This document shows positions 34,693-43,838 of a stretch of DNA of 64,000 nucleotides, one piece after another. The position numbers were made by a program, and so were the translations under genes. Numbering within the stretch: position 1 is the stretch's first letter; each line of letters starts with the position of its first letter. Source of the stretch: Nakamurella flavida. Lineage in GTDB: Bacteria; Actinomycetota; Actinomycetes; Mycobacteriales; Nakamurellaceae. Under the pieces are notes generated by a model. That model saw only the letters and a list, made by a program, of their open reading frames with translations. It searched no databases and was not told the origin of the DNA. The DNA lies in the NCBI RefSeq assembly GCF_030811475.1, contig NZ_JAUSQV010000001.1:558001-622000 (forward strand), written 5' to 3'.

Positions 34693-35717
34693 CCGACGCC
34701 GTGGTGATGGACGGTCTGGGTGACGTCGACGTGCTGCGCTATCGACGGACGGAGATCCGCGAGCCGGCTTCCGGAGAGGTCGTGCTGCGCGTCTTGGCCA
34801 CGGCCGTCAACCATCTCGATCTCGAGCTCAGGTCCGGCGCCTCCCGGATGCCGCTGACCTTCCCGCACGTGCTGGGTCGCGAGGTCGTCGGCGAGATCAT
34901 CGAGCTGGGCCAGGATGTGACCGGCTGGGCCGTGGGTGATCGCGTCGTGGTCCTGCCCAACACACCCTGCGGAACCTGCCTGGAGTGCACCACCGGCCGG
35001 TCGAACCTCTGCCTGCGCGGGTTCATGCCCGGGATCACCGGGTGGGGCGGGTACGCCGCCCACATGACGGTGTCCGCACGCGGCCTGCTCCGCGCTCCGG
35101 ATGTCGATCCCGTGCTGGCCGCGGCCACGCCGATCTCCTTCGGTACCGCCTGGCGGATGCTGTACTCCATCGCGAACCTCGTCCCGGGCGAGACCGTCGT
35201 CGTCGCGGGGGCGGCCGGTGGCCTGGGCCATGCGGTGGTGCAGGTCGCCCGGTTCGGTGGGGCCCGGGTGATCGGCCTGGTCAGTTCACCGGCCAAGACC
35301 GACTTCGTCCTCGCGTGCGGGGCGAGCGCCGTGCTGGACACCACCGACGAGCACTGGCCCGACCAGGTCCGCGAGCTCACCGACGGGTGTGGAGCGGACG
35401 TCGTCGTCGAGCACATCGGCGGCACGGTGTTCGAGCAGGCGCTGACCTCCCTGGCCCGGTCCGGGCGGATGGTCGTCGGCGGGGGGCATGGCGGGGAGCA
35501 CCCACGCTTCGACGTGATCGAGGCGTTCCGCAACGAGTACCGGGTGTTCGGGAGCCGCAGTCAGCAGCCGCACGAGGTCGCCCGGGTCCTGCAGCTGCTC
35601 GCCGACGGACACATCCGCCCTGCGGTGGACGACGTCCTGCCGGTGGCCGAGGCGGCCCGGGCCCACGAGTTGATCGCTGCCCGCGGTGTCCGCGGGAAGC
35701 TGGTGTTGACGCCATGA
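34686..35717 (+). CDS. Zinc-type medium-chain dehydrogenase/reductase (MDR family)
   Basis: 343 aa. The GroES-like N-terminal half has the structural zinc lobe CGTCLECTTGRSNLC (four Cys near 97-111). The usual catalytic Cys is replaced in AVNHLDLELRSG, as in quinone oxidoreductase-like members. The Rossmann half has VVVAGAAGGLGHAVVQVARF. GTG 34686 overlaps the preceding stop. NAD(P)-dependent oxidation or reduction of a pathway alcohol/aldehyde or enone is expected. Confidence 0.88.
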   Translation: MLTDAVVMDGLGDVDVLRYRRTEIREPASGEVVLRVLATAVNHLDLELRSGASRMPLTFPHVLGREVVGEIIELGQDVTGWAVGDRVVVLPNTPCGTCLECTTGRSNLCLRGFMPGITGWGGYAAHMTVSARGLLRAPDVDPVLAAATPISFGTAWRMLYSIANLVPGETVVVAGAAGGLGHAVVQVARFGGARVIGLVSSPAKTDFVLACGASAVLDTTDEHWPDQVRELTDGCGADVVVEHIGGTVFEQALTSLARSGRMVVGGGHGGEHPRFDVIEAFRNEYRVFGSRSQQPHEVARVLQLLADGHIRPAVDDVLPVAEAARAHELIAARGVRGKLVLTP

Positions 35718-37054
35718 CGACCGTCCTGGACGAGGTCCTGCCGACCCTGGTCACCACGGCGGCCGACGTGGGGGAGCGCTCCCGGAGCGACGCCGCCCTG
35801 GGTGAGATCTCCCGACGACTGCTGGCGCGCTCGGTGGCCGGTGCGATCGCCGGTGGCGCCGATCCGGCCGTGTCCGCGTTGACCACCATCGCCGGCGCGG
35901 GTGATCACCCCCTGCTCACCGGGGGAGCCCCGGTGGCCACCCCCGCGGCAGCGGCCGGCATCCACGCCGCCGCCGTCACCGTCGGCCAGTGCGACGACGG
36001 GCTCCGCGAGGCCGCCGGTCATCCCGGGCTGCACGCGTTCGGCGCGGCCTGGTCGGTCGGGCTGACCGTCGACGCCGCACTCGGCGACGTGCTGGCCGCC
36101 TTCGCCACGGGCTGGGAAGCCGGCGCCCGGCTCGGCCTGCTGCTCGGCCGTCCGCGAACCGGCATCCACCCCCACGGCGGCTGGGGCACGGCGGCCGCGG
36201 CCGTCGCCACCGCGACCATCCTCGGCGGGGACCTCCAGGCGCAGGAAGCGGCAGCGCGCGCGGCGCTGTCCGTGGCCCTCACCGGGCCGGATTCCACCCT
36301 CGTCGCCGGGGCGTCGACGCACTACCTGTTGCCCGCGCTGGGCACGGCCAACGGGGTCACCGTCGGACTCCTGGGGCTCGACCTGGCCGACACCCCGGTC
36401 GATGCCGTGTCCCACTTCGCCTCGGTGGCCCACCCGAGGGCGGCAGCGGCCGGCGGTCCCGACACCCCGTTGCTCCTGCAGGCCTACCTCAAGCCGCTCG
36501 GCCTGTGCGCCCACACCCTGACCGCCTGGCAGGTCGCCGACGACCTCCGCCGGGAGGGCGGCGCGGACCGGGTCGTCGGGACACACGTCCGGACCTACCG
36601 CGCCGCGGCGGCCCTGGCCGGTTCCCACGGCCGAACCGTGCTGGCCCGGCGGTTCAGCGTTCCCTGGGCCGTGGCCTACGGCCTGAGCGGTCGCCGTCCC
36701 GGGCCGGACGACGGGGATCTGGCGGCGCTGGCCGCGTCGGTCCTCATCGACCACGCGCCGGAGCTCGACGACGGCTACCCGCGCGGCCGGCCCACCCGGG
36801 TCGACTTCCACTTCGACGACGGGCGAACCGTCGCGCGGCAGGCGGTCGTCCACCTCGGCGATCGGGAACGACCCCTGAGCGACCGGGCCGAGATCGACGT
36901 CTGCGCGGCGCTTCTCGCCGACGGCGGCCGGGCCGATCTGCGGGCCTGGCTGGACGAGCTCCGCCGGGCGCCGGGTGACACCCCGATCCGCACCCTCGCC
37001 TCGCGTGTCAGCGGCGACCGCACCACCACCCCCGACCTGGAAGGCAGACGATGA
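35714..37054 (+). CDS. MmgE/PrpD family protein
   Basis: 446 aa. The helical MmgE/PrpD domain includes ARSVAGAIAGGADP, AAAVTVGQCDDGLREAAGHP, FATGWEAGARLGLLLG, HPHGGWGTAAAAVATATILG and YLKPLGLCAHTLTAW. Family members are 2-methylcitrate dehydratase, cis-aconitate decarboxylase and iminodisuccinate epimerase; here a dehydration, isomerisation or decarboxylation of a carboxylic acid intermediate is inferred. ATGA overlap with the MDR gene and with the next gene. Confidence 0.85.
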   Translation: MTTVLDEVLPTLVTTAADVGERSRSDAALGEISRRLLARSVAGAIAGGADPAVSALTTIAGAGDHPLLTGGAPVATPAAAAGIHAAAVTVGQCDDGLREAAGHPGLHAFGAAWSVGLTVDAALGDVLAAFATGWEAGARLGLLLGRPRTGIHPHGGWGTAAAAVATATILGGDLQAQEAAARAALSVALTGPDSTLVAGASTHYLLPALGTANGVTVGLLGLDLADTPVDAVSHFASVAHPRAAAAGGPDTPLLLQAYLKPLGLCAHTLTAWQVADDLRREGGADRVVGTHVRTYRAAAALAGSHGRTVLARRFSVPWAVAYGLSGRRPGPDDGDLAALAASVLIDHAPELDDGYPRGRPTRVDFHFDDGRTVARQAVVHLGDRERPLSDRAEIDVCAALLADGGRADLRAWLDELRRAPGDTPIRTLASRVSGDRTTTPDLEGRR

Positions 37055-37998
37055 CCCGCTCCGAGACGGTGCCCGCCGTGGGAACCGAACGCGATTTCGT
37101 GGGCTACGGACGCGACATACCGGTGATCCGATGGCCGAACGACGCCAAGGTCGCCGTGAGCCTGTGCCTGAACTACGAGGAGGGCGCCGAGCACAACCTG
37201 CTCGACGGCGACCCGCACAACGAGACCATCGGCGAGATCTCCTACGTGCCCTCCCGTCCCGGGGAGCGGGACCTGAGCCAGGAGTCGGTGTACGAGTACG
37301 GCAGTCGGGCCGGCATCTGGCGGCTGATGCGCCTGTTCGAGAGCACCGGGACGCCCGTCACCGTGTACGCCTGCGCCCTGGCCCTGCAGCGCAACCCGGA
37401 GTTCGCCGCGGCCATCCTGCCGGCCGGGCACGAGGTCTGCTCGCACGGTCTGCGCTGGACCGAGCCGTCGGAGATGACCGAGGACGAGGAACGTGCCGAG
37501 ATCGCCCGAACGGTCGAGATGATCACCGAGCTGTGCGGGGAACGGCCGGTCGGCTGGTACTCCCGTTACGCGCCCTCGGTGAACACCCGCCGACTGCTGG
37601 TCGAGGAGGGCGGGTTCACCTACGACTCCAACTCCTACAACGACGACCTCCCGTTCTTCACCCCGGTCGGCGAGGCCATCCAGCTGGTGGTCCCGTACAC
37701 CCACACCTACAACGACGGCCGGTTCGCGTTCAGCCCCGGGTACGGCCATCCCGGCGACTTCTTCGAGAACTGCCGCCGGGGGATCGAGTACCTGCTCCGC
37801 GAGGGCGCCACCCATCCCAAGATGATCTCGATCGGGCTGCACGCCCGGCTGGTGGGCCAGGCGGGCCGGGCCGGTGCGCTGGCCGATCTCATCGACTGGT
37901 GCAACGCCCAGGACGGCGTCTGGTTCGCCCGGCGCCGGGACATCGCGGACTGGTTCCACGAGCACTACCGCGACCTCGCACCGACGACGGGACGCTGA
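37051..37998 (+). CDS. PuuE-like polysaccharide deacetylase-family amidohydrolase
   Basis: 315 aa. The protein follows the PuuE allantoinase branch of the NodB-fold family closely: DFVGYGRDIPVIRWPNDAKV, LCLNYEEGAEHNLLDGD, ESVYEYGSRAGIWRLMRLFE, VCSHGLRWTEPSEMTEDEE, RPVGWYSRYAPSVNTRRLLV and FTYDSNSYNDDLPFF. Metal-dependent hydrolysis of a C-N bond in a small cyclic ureide, imide or amide is expected. No urate genes are adjacent, so allantoin is not the obvious substrate. ATGA overlap with the MmgE/PrpD gene. Confidence 0.85.
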   Translation: MTRSETVPAVGTERDFVGYGRDIPVIRWPNDAKVAVSLCLNYEEGAEHNLLDGDPHNETIGEISYVPSRPGERDLSQESVYEYGSRAGIWRLMRLFESTGTPVTVYACALALQRNPEFAAAILPAGHEVCSHGLRWTEPSEMTEDEERAEIARTVEMITELCGERPVGWYSRYAPSVNTRRLLVEEGGFTYDSNSYNDDLPFFTPVGEAIQLVVPYTHTYNDGRFAFSPGYGHPGDFFENCRRGIEYLLREGATHPKMISIGLHARLVGQAGRAGALADLIDWCNAQDGVWFARRRDIADWFHEHYRDLAPTTGR

Positions 37999-37999
37999 C

Positions 38000-38791
38000 A
38001 TGCGCATCGAGATCGACTCCGTCAGCAAGGGCTACCGCACACCCACCGGTGAGCCCCTCCCGGTCATCGCCGACCTGCAGGCCACCGTGCACGAGCAGGA
38101 GTTCATCTGCATCATCGGGCCGAGCGGGTGCGGCAAGAGCACCCTGCTCGGTCTGCTGGGCGGCCTGCACCAACCGGATTCCGGCTCCGTGCGTTTCGTC
38201 GGCACCCGGACCGCCACCGGCCCGATGACGTCGATCGTCTGGCAGGACTACGCGCTGATCCCGTGGCGCAGTGTCGTCGACAACGTCGCGTTCGGTCTGG
38301 AACTGCGTGGGGTGCCCCGCAAGGAACGTCGGGAGATCGCGATGGGGCATCTCGCGACGATGAATATCGACGCGTTCGCCGACTCCAAGCCCCACCAGCT
38401 GTCCGGCGGGATGCGCCAGCGGGCCGGGATCGCCCGGGCCCTGGCCAACGACCCAGAGGTCCTGCTGATGGACGAACCGTTCGCGGCCGTCGACGCGCAG
38501 ACGCGCACCCTGCTGCAGGAACAGCTCCTCCAGGTCTGGAGCGCGGACAAGAAGATCGTCCTGTTCATCACCCACAGCATCGAGGAGGCCCTGCTCCTCG
38601 GCGACCGGGTGATCGTCCTCGGCCAACGGCCCACCCGGGTGGTGGAGGAGATCGTCGTCCCCTTCCCGCGGCCGAGAGGGCTGAGCACCGAACGCGATCC
38701 ACGGTTCGCGGAACTGAAGGAGCACCTGTGGAACCGACTGAAGGGCGCGACCATGGCCGCCGAGTGGGCCGAAGCGGAGGGACGGAAGTGA
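38000..38791 (+). CDS. NitT/TauT-type ABC transporter ATPase
   Basis: 263 aa. Walker A GPSGCGKST (about 40-48), Q-loop SIVWQDYALIPWRSV, signature HQLSGGMRQRAGIARAL, Walker B VLLMDEPFAAVD and H-loop FITHSIEEALLLGD are all intact. The WQDYALIPW Q-loop is characteristic of the nitrate/taurine/pyrimidine-precursor importers. One base separates it from the previous gene; the permease start overlaps its stop (GTGA). Confidence 0.93.
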   Translation: MRIEIDSVSKGYRTPTGEPLPVIADLQATVHEQEFICIIGPSGCGKSTLLGLLGGLHQPDSGSVRFVGTRTATGPMTSIVWQDYALIPWRSVVDNVAFGLELRGVPRKERREIAMGHLATMNIDAFADSKPHQLSGGMRQRAGIARALANDPEVLLMDEPFAAVDAQTRTLLQEQLLQVWSADKKIVLFITHSIEEALLLGDRVIVLGQRPTRVVEEIVVPFPRPRGLSTERDPRFAELKEHLWNRLKGATMAAEWAEAEGRK

Positions 38792-39687
38792 CCGCCGATC
38801 CGCACACGACCCCTGGCTCCAGTGCGACGACGCCCCGTCTCCCGGAGCGCACGACGGACGCCGAGCCGGTGGTCGTCGAGTACCGCAGCGGGGGCCGGGT
38901 TGCCCGTGGGCCGTCCCGGGCGTTCCGCATCATCTCCTCGCCGCTGGGCACGCTCATCCCCGTGCTGGGGGTGTTGCTGCTGTGGGAGATCGGCAGCCGG
39001 TCCGGCATCATCGACGACACCTTCTTCCCGGCCCCGTCCGACAGCCTGGCCGCCCTGTTCACGCTCAGCTCCAACGGCGACCTGTGGCCCAACATCGGTG
39101 TCTCGATCCGCCGCATCACGCTGGGCTTCCTGCTCGGAGTCATCCCGGGCATCGCCGTCGGGATCGCCATGGCCCGCCTCAAGTGGGCGCGGGTCATCCT
39201 GGATCCGTTGATCGCGGTCGCCTACCCCATTCCGGTGGTGGCGATCCTGCCGATGCTGCTGGTCATCTTCGGCATCGGCAGCACCCCGATCATCGTGCTG
39301 GCCGGCATCATCTCGTTCTTCCCCGCCGTGGTGAACTCCATGGCCGGGGTCCGCCAGGGTGACGAGCGGCTGATCCTGATGGCGCAGAACATGGGCGCCG
39401 ATCGCCGACAGGTGTTGCTGCGCATCGTGCTTCCCGGGGCCCTGCCCTCCATCTTCGCCGGCATCCGGCTCGCCGCGGGCCTGGCCCTGCTGGGCGTCAT
39501 CGCCGGTGAGTTCCTCGCCGCCTCGGACGGCATCGGGTCGTTGACCTGGCGGTACTGGCAGATCTACCAGATCGACAACATGTACGCGACTCTCGCCGTG
39601 ATCGCGGCGATGGGGTTCCTGCTCACCACGGCGTTGCTGCGCGTGCAGCGGCGCTTCTTCGGATGGACGGAAGGTACGACGCGATGA
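38788..39687 (+). CDS. NitT/TauT-type ABC transporter permease
   Basis: 299 aa. About 55 cytoplasmic residues, then six membrane segments (LIPVLGVLLLWEIGS to AMGFLLTTALLRV). The ATPase-contact loop is GVRQGDERLILMAQNMGADRRQ followed by IVLPGALPSIFAGIRLAAGLALLG. Start GTG, overlapped with the ATPase stop; its own stop overlaps the binding protein start. Confidence 0.93.
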   Translation: MTADPHTTPGSSATTPRLPERTTDAEPVVVEYRSGGRVARGPSRAFRIISSPLGTLIPVLGVLLLWEIGSRSGIIDDTFFPAPSDSLAALFTLSSNGDLWPNIGVSIRRITLGFLLGVIPGIAVGIAMARLKWARVILDPLIAVAYPIPVVAILPMLLVIFGIGSTPIIVLAGIISFFPAVVNSMAGVRQGDERLILMAQNMGADRRQVLLRIVLPGALPSIFAGIRLAAGLALLGVIAGEFLAASDGIGSLTWRYWQIYQIDNMYATLAVIAAMGFLLTTALLRVQRRFFGWTEGTTR

Positions 39688-40832
39688 ACTTCACCCGCAC
39701 CCGGCGCTCGGCGCTGACGGCAGTGCTCCTGGCCGCGACCCTGATCGGGGTCAGCGCCTGTGGATCGTCCGACCCCGCGCCGGCCGCCGGCGGTGGCACG
39801 GCCTCCGGCGGTGCCGCCGGGGGAGACACCGTCACCGTCAACGCCCTGAACATCGTCTCGCTGGCGCCACTGTTCGTCGCCCAGGACAAGGGTTTCTTCG
39901 CCGATCACGGCATCTCCAACGAGTACAGCACCAACGACATCTACTCCACGCTCAGCGTGCAGAGCCAGGGCAGCATCGACGTCAACATCCCGGGCCTGGG
40001 CGGTGCGTTCTTCAACGCCGTCAACCAGGGCCTCAAGATGAAGGCCGTCGCCGACCGCAACCAGTACCGGTGCACGTCCGACTCCATGCTGGTGTCCTCG
40101 ACCGCGGCCGGCATCACCGATGCGGAAGGCTTGCGCGGCAAGAAGGTCGCGATCCTGGCCAAGGGCTCGTCCACCGAGTACTGGCTGGACCTGTTCCTGC
40201 AGAGCGCCGGGATGAGCCAGGCCGACCTCGGCGGGGTGGTCAACCTGACCTACCCGGACACCGTCAACGCCCTGAAGACCGGCGCCGTCGACGCGGGCTT
40301 CCTGACCCAGCCGCTGGCGTACCAGTCCATCGCGGACGGCACCGCGCAACGGGTGAAGGCCACCTACGAGATCGCGCCCGACGAGCAGCAGGGCCTGATC
40401 ACCATGTCGCAGAACTTCCTCGACGGATCGCCCGACGTCGCGACCCGCTGGCTGGCCGGCTGGCTGGAAGGCGTGCGCTACTACCAGGACCCGGCGAACA
40501 AGGACGACGTGGTGGCCATCGTCGCCGCCCACACCTCCGTCCCCGCCGAGACCGTCGCCGCGCTCTACGGCACCGACCAGTGGCCCTACATGGACCCGAA
40601 CGGCGCCGTCGACACCGCCACCGCGATGAGCGACGACGGCCAGTGGCTCCTGGACAACAAGATCGTCGAGACCCTGCCCGAGCCGTCGGTCTGGTACGAC
40701 GCCACCCCGGTGACCAAGGCCGTGGAACTCATCGGCTCCGCGCCCGCCGGGAACTCCTGTGGCGACGCGTCGGCGACCACCGGCTCGTCCGGTGCGTCCG
40801 CTTCCGCCTCGACCACCGCCACGAGCTCCTGA
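39684..40832 (+). CDS. NMT1/THI5-like ABC substrate-binding lipoprotein
   Basis: 382 aa. Signal and lipobox IGVSACGSS, a short Gly/Ala linker, then a family 9/12-type solute-binding domain: VNALNIVSLAPLFVAQDKGF, DVNIPGLGGAFFNAVNQGLK, LRGKKVAILAKGSSTEYWLD and TGAVDAGFLTQPLAYQSIAD. The C-terminus has a Ser/Thr/Ala-rich tail. This family binds flat heterocycles and sulfonates such as pyrimidine precursors and taurine, which fits import of a cyclic amide or imide (inference). Confidence 0.9.
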   Translation: MNFTRTRRSALTAVLLAATLIGVSACGSSDPAPAAGGGTASGGAAGGDTVTVNALNIVSLAPLFVAQDKGFFADHGISNEYSTNDIYSTLSVQSQGSIDVNIPGLGGAFFNAVNQGLKMKAVADRNQYRCTSDSMLVSSTAAGITDAEGLRGKKVAILAKGSSTEYWLDLFLQSAGMSQADLGGVVNLTYPDTVNALKTGAVDAGFLTQPLAYQSIADGTAQRVKATYEIAPDEQQGLITMSQNFLDGSPDVATRWLAGWLEGVRYYQDPANKDDVVAIVAAHTSVPAETVAALYGTDQWPYMDPNGAVDTATAMSDDGQWLLDNKIVETLPEPSVWYDATPVTKAVELIGSAPAGNSCGDASATTGSSGASASASTTATSS

Positions 40833-41611
40833 TGTACCCACAGCCCAATCGCGTTCTGCAGGCACTCGGCGAGGACCGGGTCAGTCTCGGCAGTCTCACC
40901 CTGCTGCAGGAACCGGCCATCGCGGAGATCCTCGGTAGCCTCGGCTACGACTTCCTGATCATCGACACCGAGCACGCCGCCGCCGACGAACAGACCGTGC
41001 TCGCCATGGTGCGGGCCGCCGAGGCCACCGGTGCGACCCCGCTCATCCGGGTGCGTCACGCGGAGGAGAAGGAACTGCTCTGGGCCCTGGACACCGGCGC
41101 GGGCGGGGTCGTCATCCCCGTCGTCGAGACCGCCGAGCAGGCGTCCCGCGCGGTGGACTCGGCGAAGTACCCGCCGGTCGGCCACCGGACGCTGTGCTCG
41201 GCGGCCCGCGCCGCCGCCCACGGCACCCGCCGCCACGACTTCCCGGCCTACCTCGAGTGGAGCATCGCCAACACGGTGGTGATCGGGCTCGTCGAATCCG
41301 TGAAGGGACTGGACAACCTCCCCGAGATCCTCGCCACCGGTATCGATGTCGTGTTCCCGGGGCGGGCGGATCTGTCCATGGACATGGGTCTGGGGTACGC
41401 CCCGCACCACCCCGACGTGATCCAGGCGGCCGAGTCGGTGGTCAAGCAGGCGGTGGCGGCGGGGAAGCACGCCGGGGTGCTGGCGTACTCCGTCGAGGAC
41501 GCCCACCGCTGGATCGATCTCGGAGCCCGGTTCATCGTCTACAACCAGCCGGAGATGATGCTGTCCGACGCCTACCGGGAGGCGCACCAGGCGATCCTGG
41601 GGCCGCGATGA
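40832..41611 (+). CDS. HpcH/HpaI-family class II pyruvate aldolase
   Basis: 259 aa. The metal-dependent aldolase barrel shows YDFLIIDTEHAAADEQTVLA, PLIRVRHAEEKELLWALDTG, GGVVIPVVETAEQASRAVDS, IGLVESVKGLDNLPEILA and DVVFPGRADLSMDMG. It splits 4-hydroxy-2-oxoacids into pyruvate (or an analogue) and an aldehyde, the likely last step of the route. TGATG overlap with the binding protein gene. Confidence 0.9.
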   Translation: MYPQPNRVLQALGEDRVSLGSLTLLQEPAIAEILGSLGYDFLIIDTEHAAADEQTVLAMVRAAEATGATPLIRVRHAEEKELLWALDTGAGGVVIPVVETAEQASRAVDSAKYPPVGHRTLCSAARAAAHGTRRHDFPAYLEWSIANTVVIGLVESVKGLDNLPEILATGIDVVFPGRADLSMDMGLGYAPHHPDVIQAAESVVKQAVAAGKHAGVLAYSVEDAHRWIDLGARFIVYNQPEMMLSDAYREAHQAILGPR

Positions 41612-42273
41612 GCTCGCTGCTGGTGACCGGGGGCAGCGGCGGGATCGGGGGAGCGGTCGCCGATCTCGCCCGTGCCCAGGGCCGGCGGGTCGACGTCCTC
41701 GACCTGTCGGTCGGGGTGGACTGCAGCGACCCCGATGCGGTCGAGGCCTACCTGGACTCGATCCCGACGCCCACCCACGTTGTCCATGTCGCGGGGGTGG
41801 TCGGCGCCGGCGGCATCGAGTCGATCGACCTGCTGGAGTGGGAGCGGGTGATGCGGCACAACCTGACCTCGGCGTACGTGGTCAGCCGCGCCGTGCTGCC
41901 CCGGATGGTGACGGCCGGCGGCGGGGCGATGGTGCTGATGAGCAGCCTGAACGCGCGGGACGGCGGCACCGAACTGTCCGGGGCCGCGTACGCCGCGGCC
42001 AAGGCGGGGGTGCTCGGCCTGATGCGGCATCTGGCCGTCCACTACGGGCCGCGGGGGGTGCGGGTGAACGCCGTCGCGCCGGGGCCGGTCCGCACCGCCA
42101 TGCACGACCGGCTTAACGCCGAGCAACGCGCGTGGCTGCTGTCCCGGATGCCGCTGCCGCGGGTCAGCGAGGCCACGGAGGTCGCAGAGGTCATGCTGTT
42201 CCTGTTGTCCGACGCCTGCGCATCGGTGACGGGCATGACCTTCGACATCAACGGCGGCAGCCACCTCAGCTGA
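41608..42273 (+). CDS. Short-chain dehydrogenase/reductase (SDR)
   Basis: 221 aa. Cofactor motif VTGGSGGIGGA, an active-site Ser in VLMSSLNARDG, YAAAKAG (YxxxK) and the C-terminal DINGGSHLS are all in place. At 221 residues it is on the short side for the classical family, trimmed after the Rossmann strand 2 region (VDCSDPDAVEAYL). Likely NAD(P)-dependent oxidation of a hydroxy-acid intermediate of the cluster. ATGA overlap with the aldolase gene. Confidence 0.92.
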   Translation: MSSLLVTGGSGGIGGAVADLARAQGRRVDVLDLSVGVDCSDPDAVEAYLDSIPTPTHVVHVAGVVGAGGIESIDLLEWERVMRHNLTSAYVVSRAVLPRMVTAGGGAMVLMSSLNARDGGTELSGAAYAAAKAGVLGLMRHLAVHYGPRGVRVNAVAPGPVRTAMHDRLNAEQRAWLLSRMPLPRVSEATEVAEVMLFLLSDACASVTGMTFDINGGSHLS

Positions 42274-42302
42274 CCGCGGCCACACCCATGCTGGAGCGTC
42301 CG

Positions 42303-43310
42303 ATGACCGCACGACAGGCCACGCTGCGCGACGTCGCGCAGCTGACCGGTTTCCACGTGTCGACGGTGTCCCGGGTGTTGCGGGGCGACGCGGCGCGGAT
42401 CAGCCCGGAGACCATCGCCTCGGTGGAGGCCGCCGCCGCCGATGTCGGGTACCGGGTGAACCGGTGGGCGGCCAGCCTGCGTAGCGGGCGGACCGGCATC
42501 GTCGGCGTCCTCGTGCCCCGGATCACCGACATCGTGCTGGCCACCGTGTTCGAGGCCATCCAGCGGGAGGCCGCGGGTCACGGCATCCAGGCCGTGGTGA
42601 ACAGCACCTGGGACGTCATCGACGATCGCAACGCCCGGATCGAGAACTACCGCGCCGAACGGGTCGACGGGCTGATCGTGGCCGATGCGCGCCTGGTCGA
42701 CCCCTATCTGCGGGGGCTGTACGACGAGGGCTTCCCCTTGGTGCTGGTCAGCCGGGGGAGCCGCGGGCTGCCGTCGGTCACCGGGGACGACCGCACCGGG
42801 GGAGCGCTGGCCGCGGCGCACCTGGTCGACCGCGGCTGCCGGCGACTCGCCGTCCTCGCCGGCCCCAGCTACGCGACCACCGCCGCCCACCGCTCGGCCG
42901 GGTTCCGCGCCGAGGCCGCCCGCCGCGGCGTCCCCGTGGACACGACCTTCGTCGTCCACTCCGGCTTCGACGTCGCCGGCGGGCGACAGGGGATGACCGA
43001 GCTGCTCACCCGGGGACGGCCCGATGGGGTCTTCGCCGTCAACGACTTCTCCGCCATCGGCGCGATGGGCGTACTCCGCGAGCGCGGCCTGGCGGTGGGG
43101 GAGGACATCGCGGTCGTCGGCTACAACGACATGCCCATCTCCGCTGAACTGAGCGTGCCGTTGAGCTCGGTGCGGGTCGACCTGGAGCAGATGGGGGTGG
43201 CGGCGTTCGCGGCACTCAACGAGGTGCTGGGTGGGCGGCAGGCGAGCTCGACACGGTTGCGTCCGGTGCTGATGCCGCGGGCATCGTCGGGGTCCACTGC
43301 AACGTCGTGA
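42303..43310 (+). CDS. LacI-family regulator of the catabolic cluster
   Basis: 335 aa. Helix-turn-helix TLRDVAQLTGFHVSTVSRVL with hinge YRVNRWAASLRSGRT, then the sensor domain: IVGVLVPRITDIVLATVFEA, YRAERVDGLIVADA, LVLVSRGSRGLPSVTGDD, GVFAVNDFSAIGAMGVLRER and VVGYNDMPISAELSVPLSSV. ATG 42303 has GGAG; ATG 42288 is an in-frame alternative. It closes the cluster 29 bp after the SDR gene and is the best candidate for the two GCGAACGTTCGC sites in front of the first gene. Confidence 0.93.
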   Translation: MTARQATLRDVAQLTGFHVSTVSRVLRGDAARISPETIASVEAAAADVGYRVNRWAASLRSGRTGIVGVLVPRITDIVLATVFEAIQREAAGHGIQAVVNSTWDVIDDRNARIENYRAERVDGLIVADARLVDPYLRGLYDEGFPLVLVSRGSRGLPSVTGDDRTGGALAAAHLVDRGCRRLAVLAGPSYATTAAHRSAGFRAEAARRGVPVDTTFVVHSGFDVAGGRQGMTELLTRGRPDGVFAVNDFSAIGAMGVLRERGLAVGEDIAVVGYNDMPISAELSVPLSSVRVDLEQMGVAAFAALNEVLGGRQASSTRLRPVLMPRASSGSTATS

Positions 43311-43508
43311 CGGGTGCCTGGCAGGTGAGTTGCCACTATCGGCCACAACACCTCGCAAGCGCTGGGCCGGCGGACTTGAGTAGAGGCTGGCGACCACAAC
43401 CTCTGTCGTCCCTGCCGCGGGGCAGCAACGATCCCATCGGCGTCACCGGGCCCGGCATCCGCGCTCGACACCGACCAGAAAGCGGGCGCCGGCACAGTCG
43501 GCGCTGCG

Positions 43509-43526
43509 GTTGTCGACGCCGACAAC
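43509..43526 (+). promoter_or_regulatory. Hairpin just before a small ORF
   Basis: GTTGTCG-ACGC-CGACAAC, a 7-bp stem with a 4-base loop. It ends next to the GAGGA ribosome site of the 20-codon ORF at 43540, so it could affect its translation. Confidence 0.35.
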
Positions 43527-43539
43527 GAGGAATTTTCAT

Positions 43540-43602
43540 ATGCAGGTGTTTGAGGGCCTTTCGAAAAAGGTGGGCTACCACCGCGTCAACACCGCCACCT
43601 GA
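43540..43602 (+). CDS. Small ORF, 20 aa, unknown
   Basis: ATG with GAGGA 8 bases upstream; the peptide starts MQVFEGLSKK and ends HRVNTAT. Charged and unlike any family I know. It is flanked by hairpins on both sides. It could be a leader peptide, a small regulatory peptide or a chance ORF. Confidence 0.3.
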   Translation: MQVFEGLSKKVGYHRVNTAT

Positions 43603-43611
43603 ACGACGCCG

Positions 43612-43643
43612 TCGTGAAGATGCGAGCTGCATCGCCTTCACGA
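43612..43643 (+). other. Long imperfect hairpin
   Basis: TCGTGAAG (43612-43619) pairs with CTTCACGA (43636-43643), and inner ATGC/GCAT arms extend the stem around a GAGCT loop. It begins 9 bases after the stop of the 20-codon ORF. No T-tract follows, so either a terminator variant or a structured RNA element. Confidence 0.4.
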
Positions 43644-43838
43644 GCGCAATTCCTCTCCCGATGCACGTCACTTCGGAAAGTAATTAGGCGATTTTCGATA
43701 GAACCGTATGTTGGCCAGAGAATTTTGTCATCACCCTGCACTAGGGCAAGACATTGGTACAAGCCGGTGGACGAGTTGCCCAACGATCGAAAATGGTGAG
43801 CGGTGACTCACGCACGTGGAACGACTGTAAGGGGACCT

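Noticed and set aside
37051-37998. Assignment of the PuuE-like gene as an allantoinase in urate use
   Set aside because: No urate oxidase, HIU hydrolase, OHCU decarboxylase or ureidoglycolate genes are nearby; the cluster points to another substrate.
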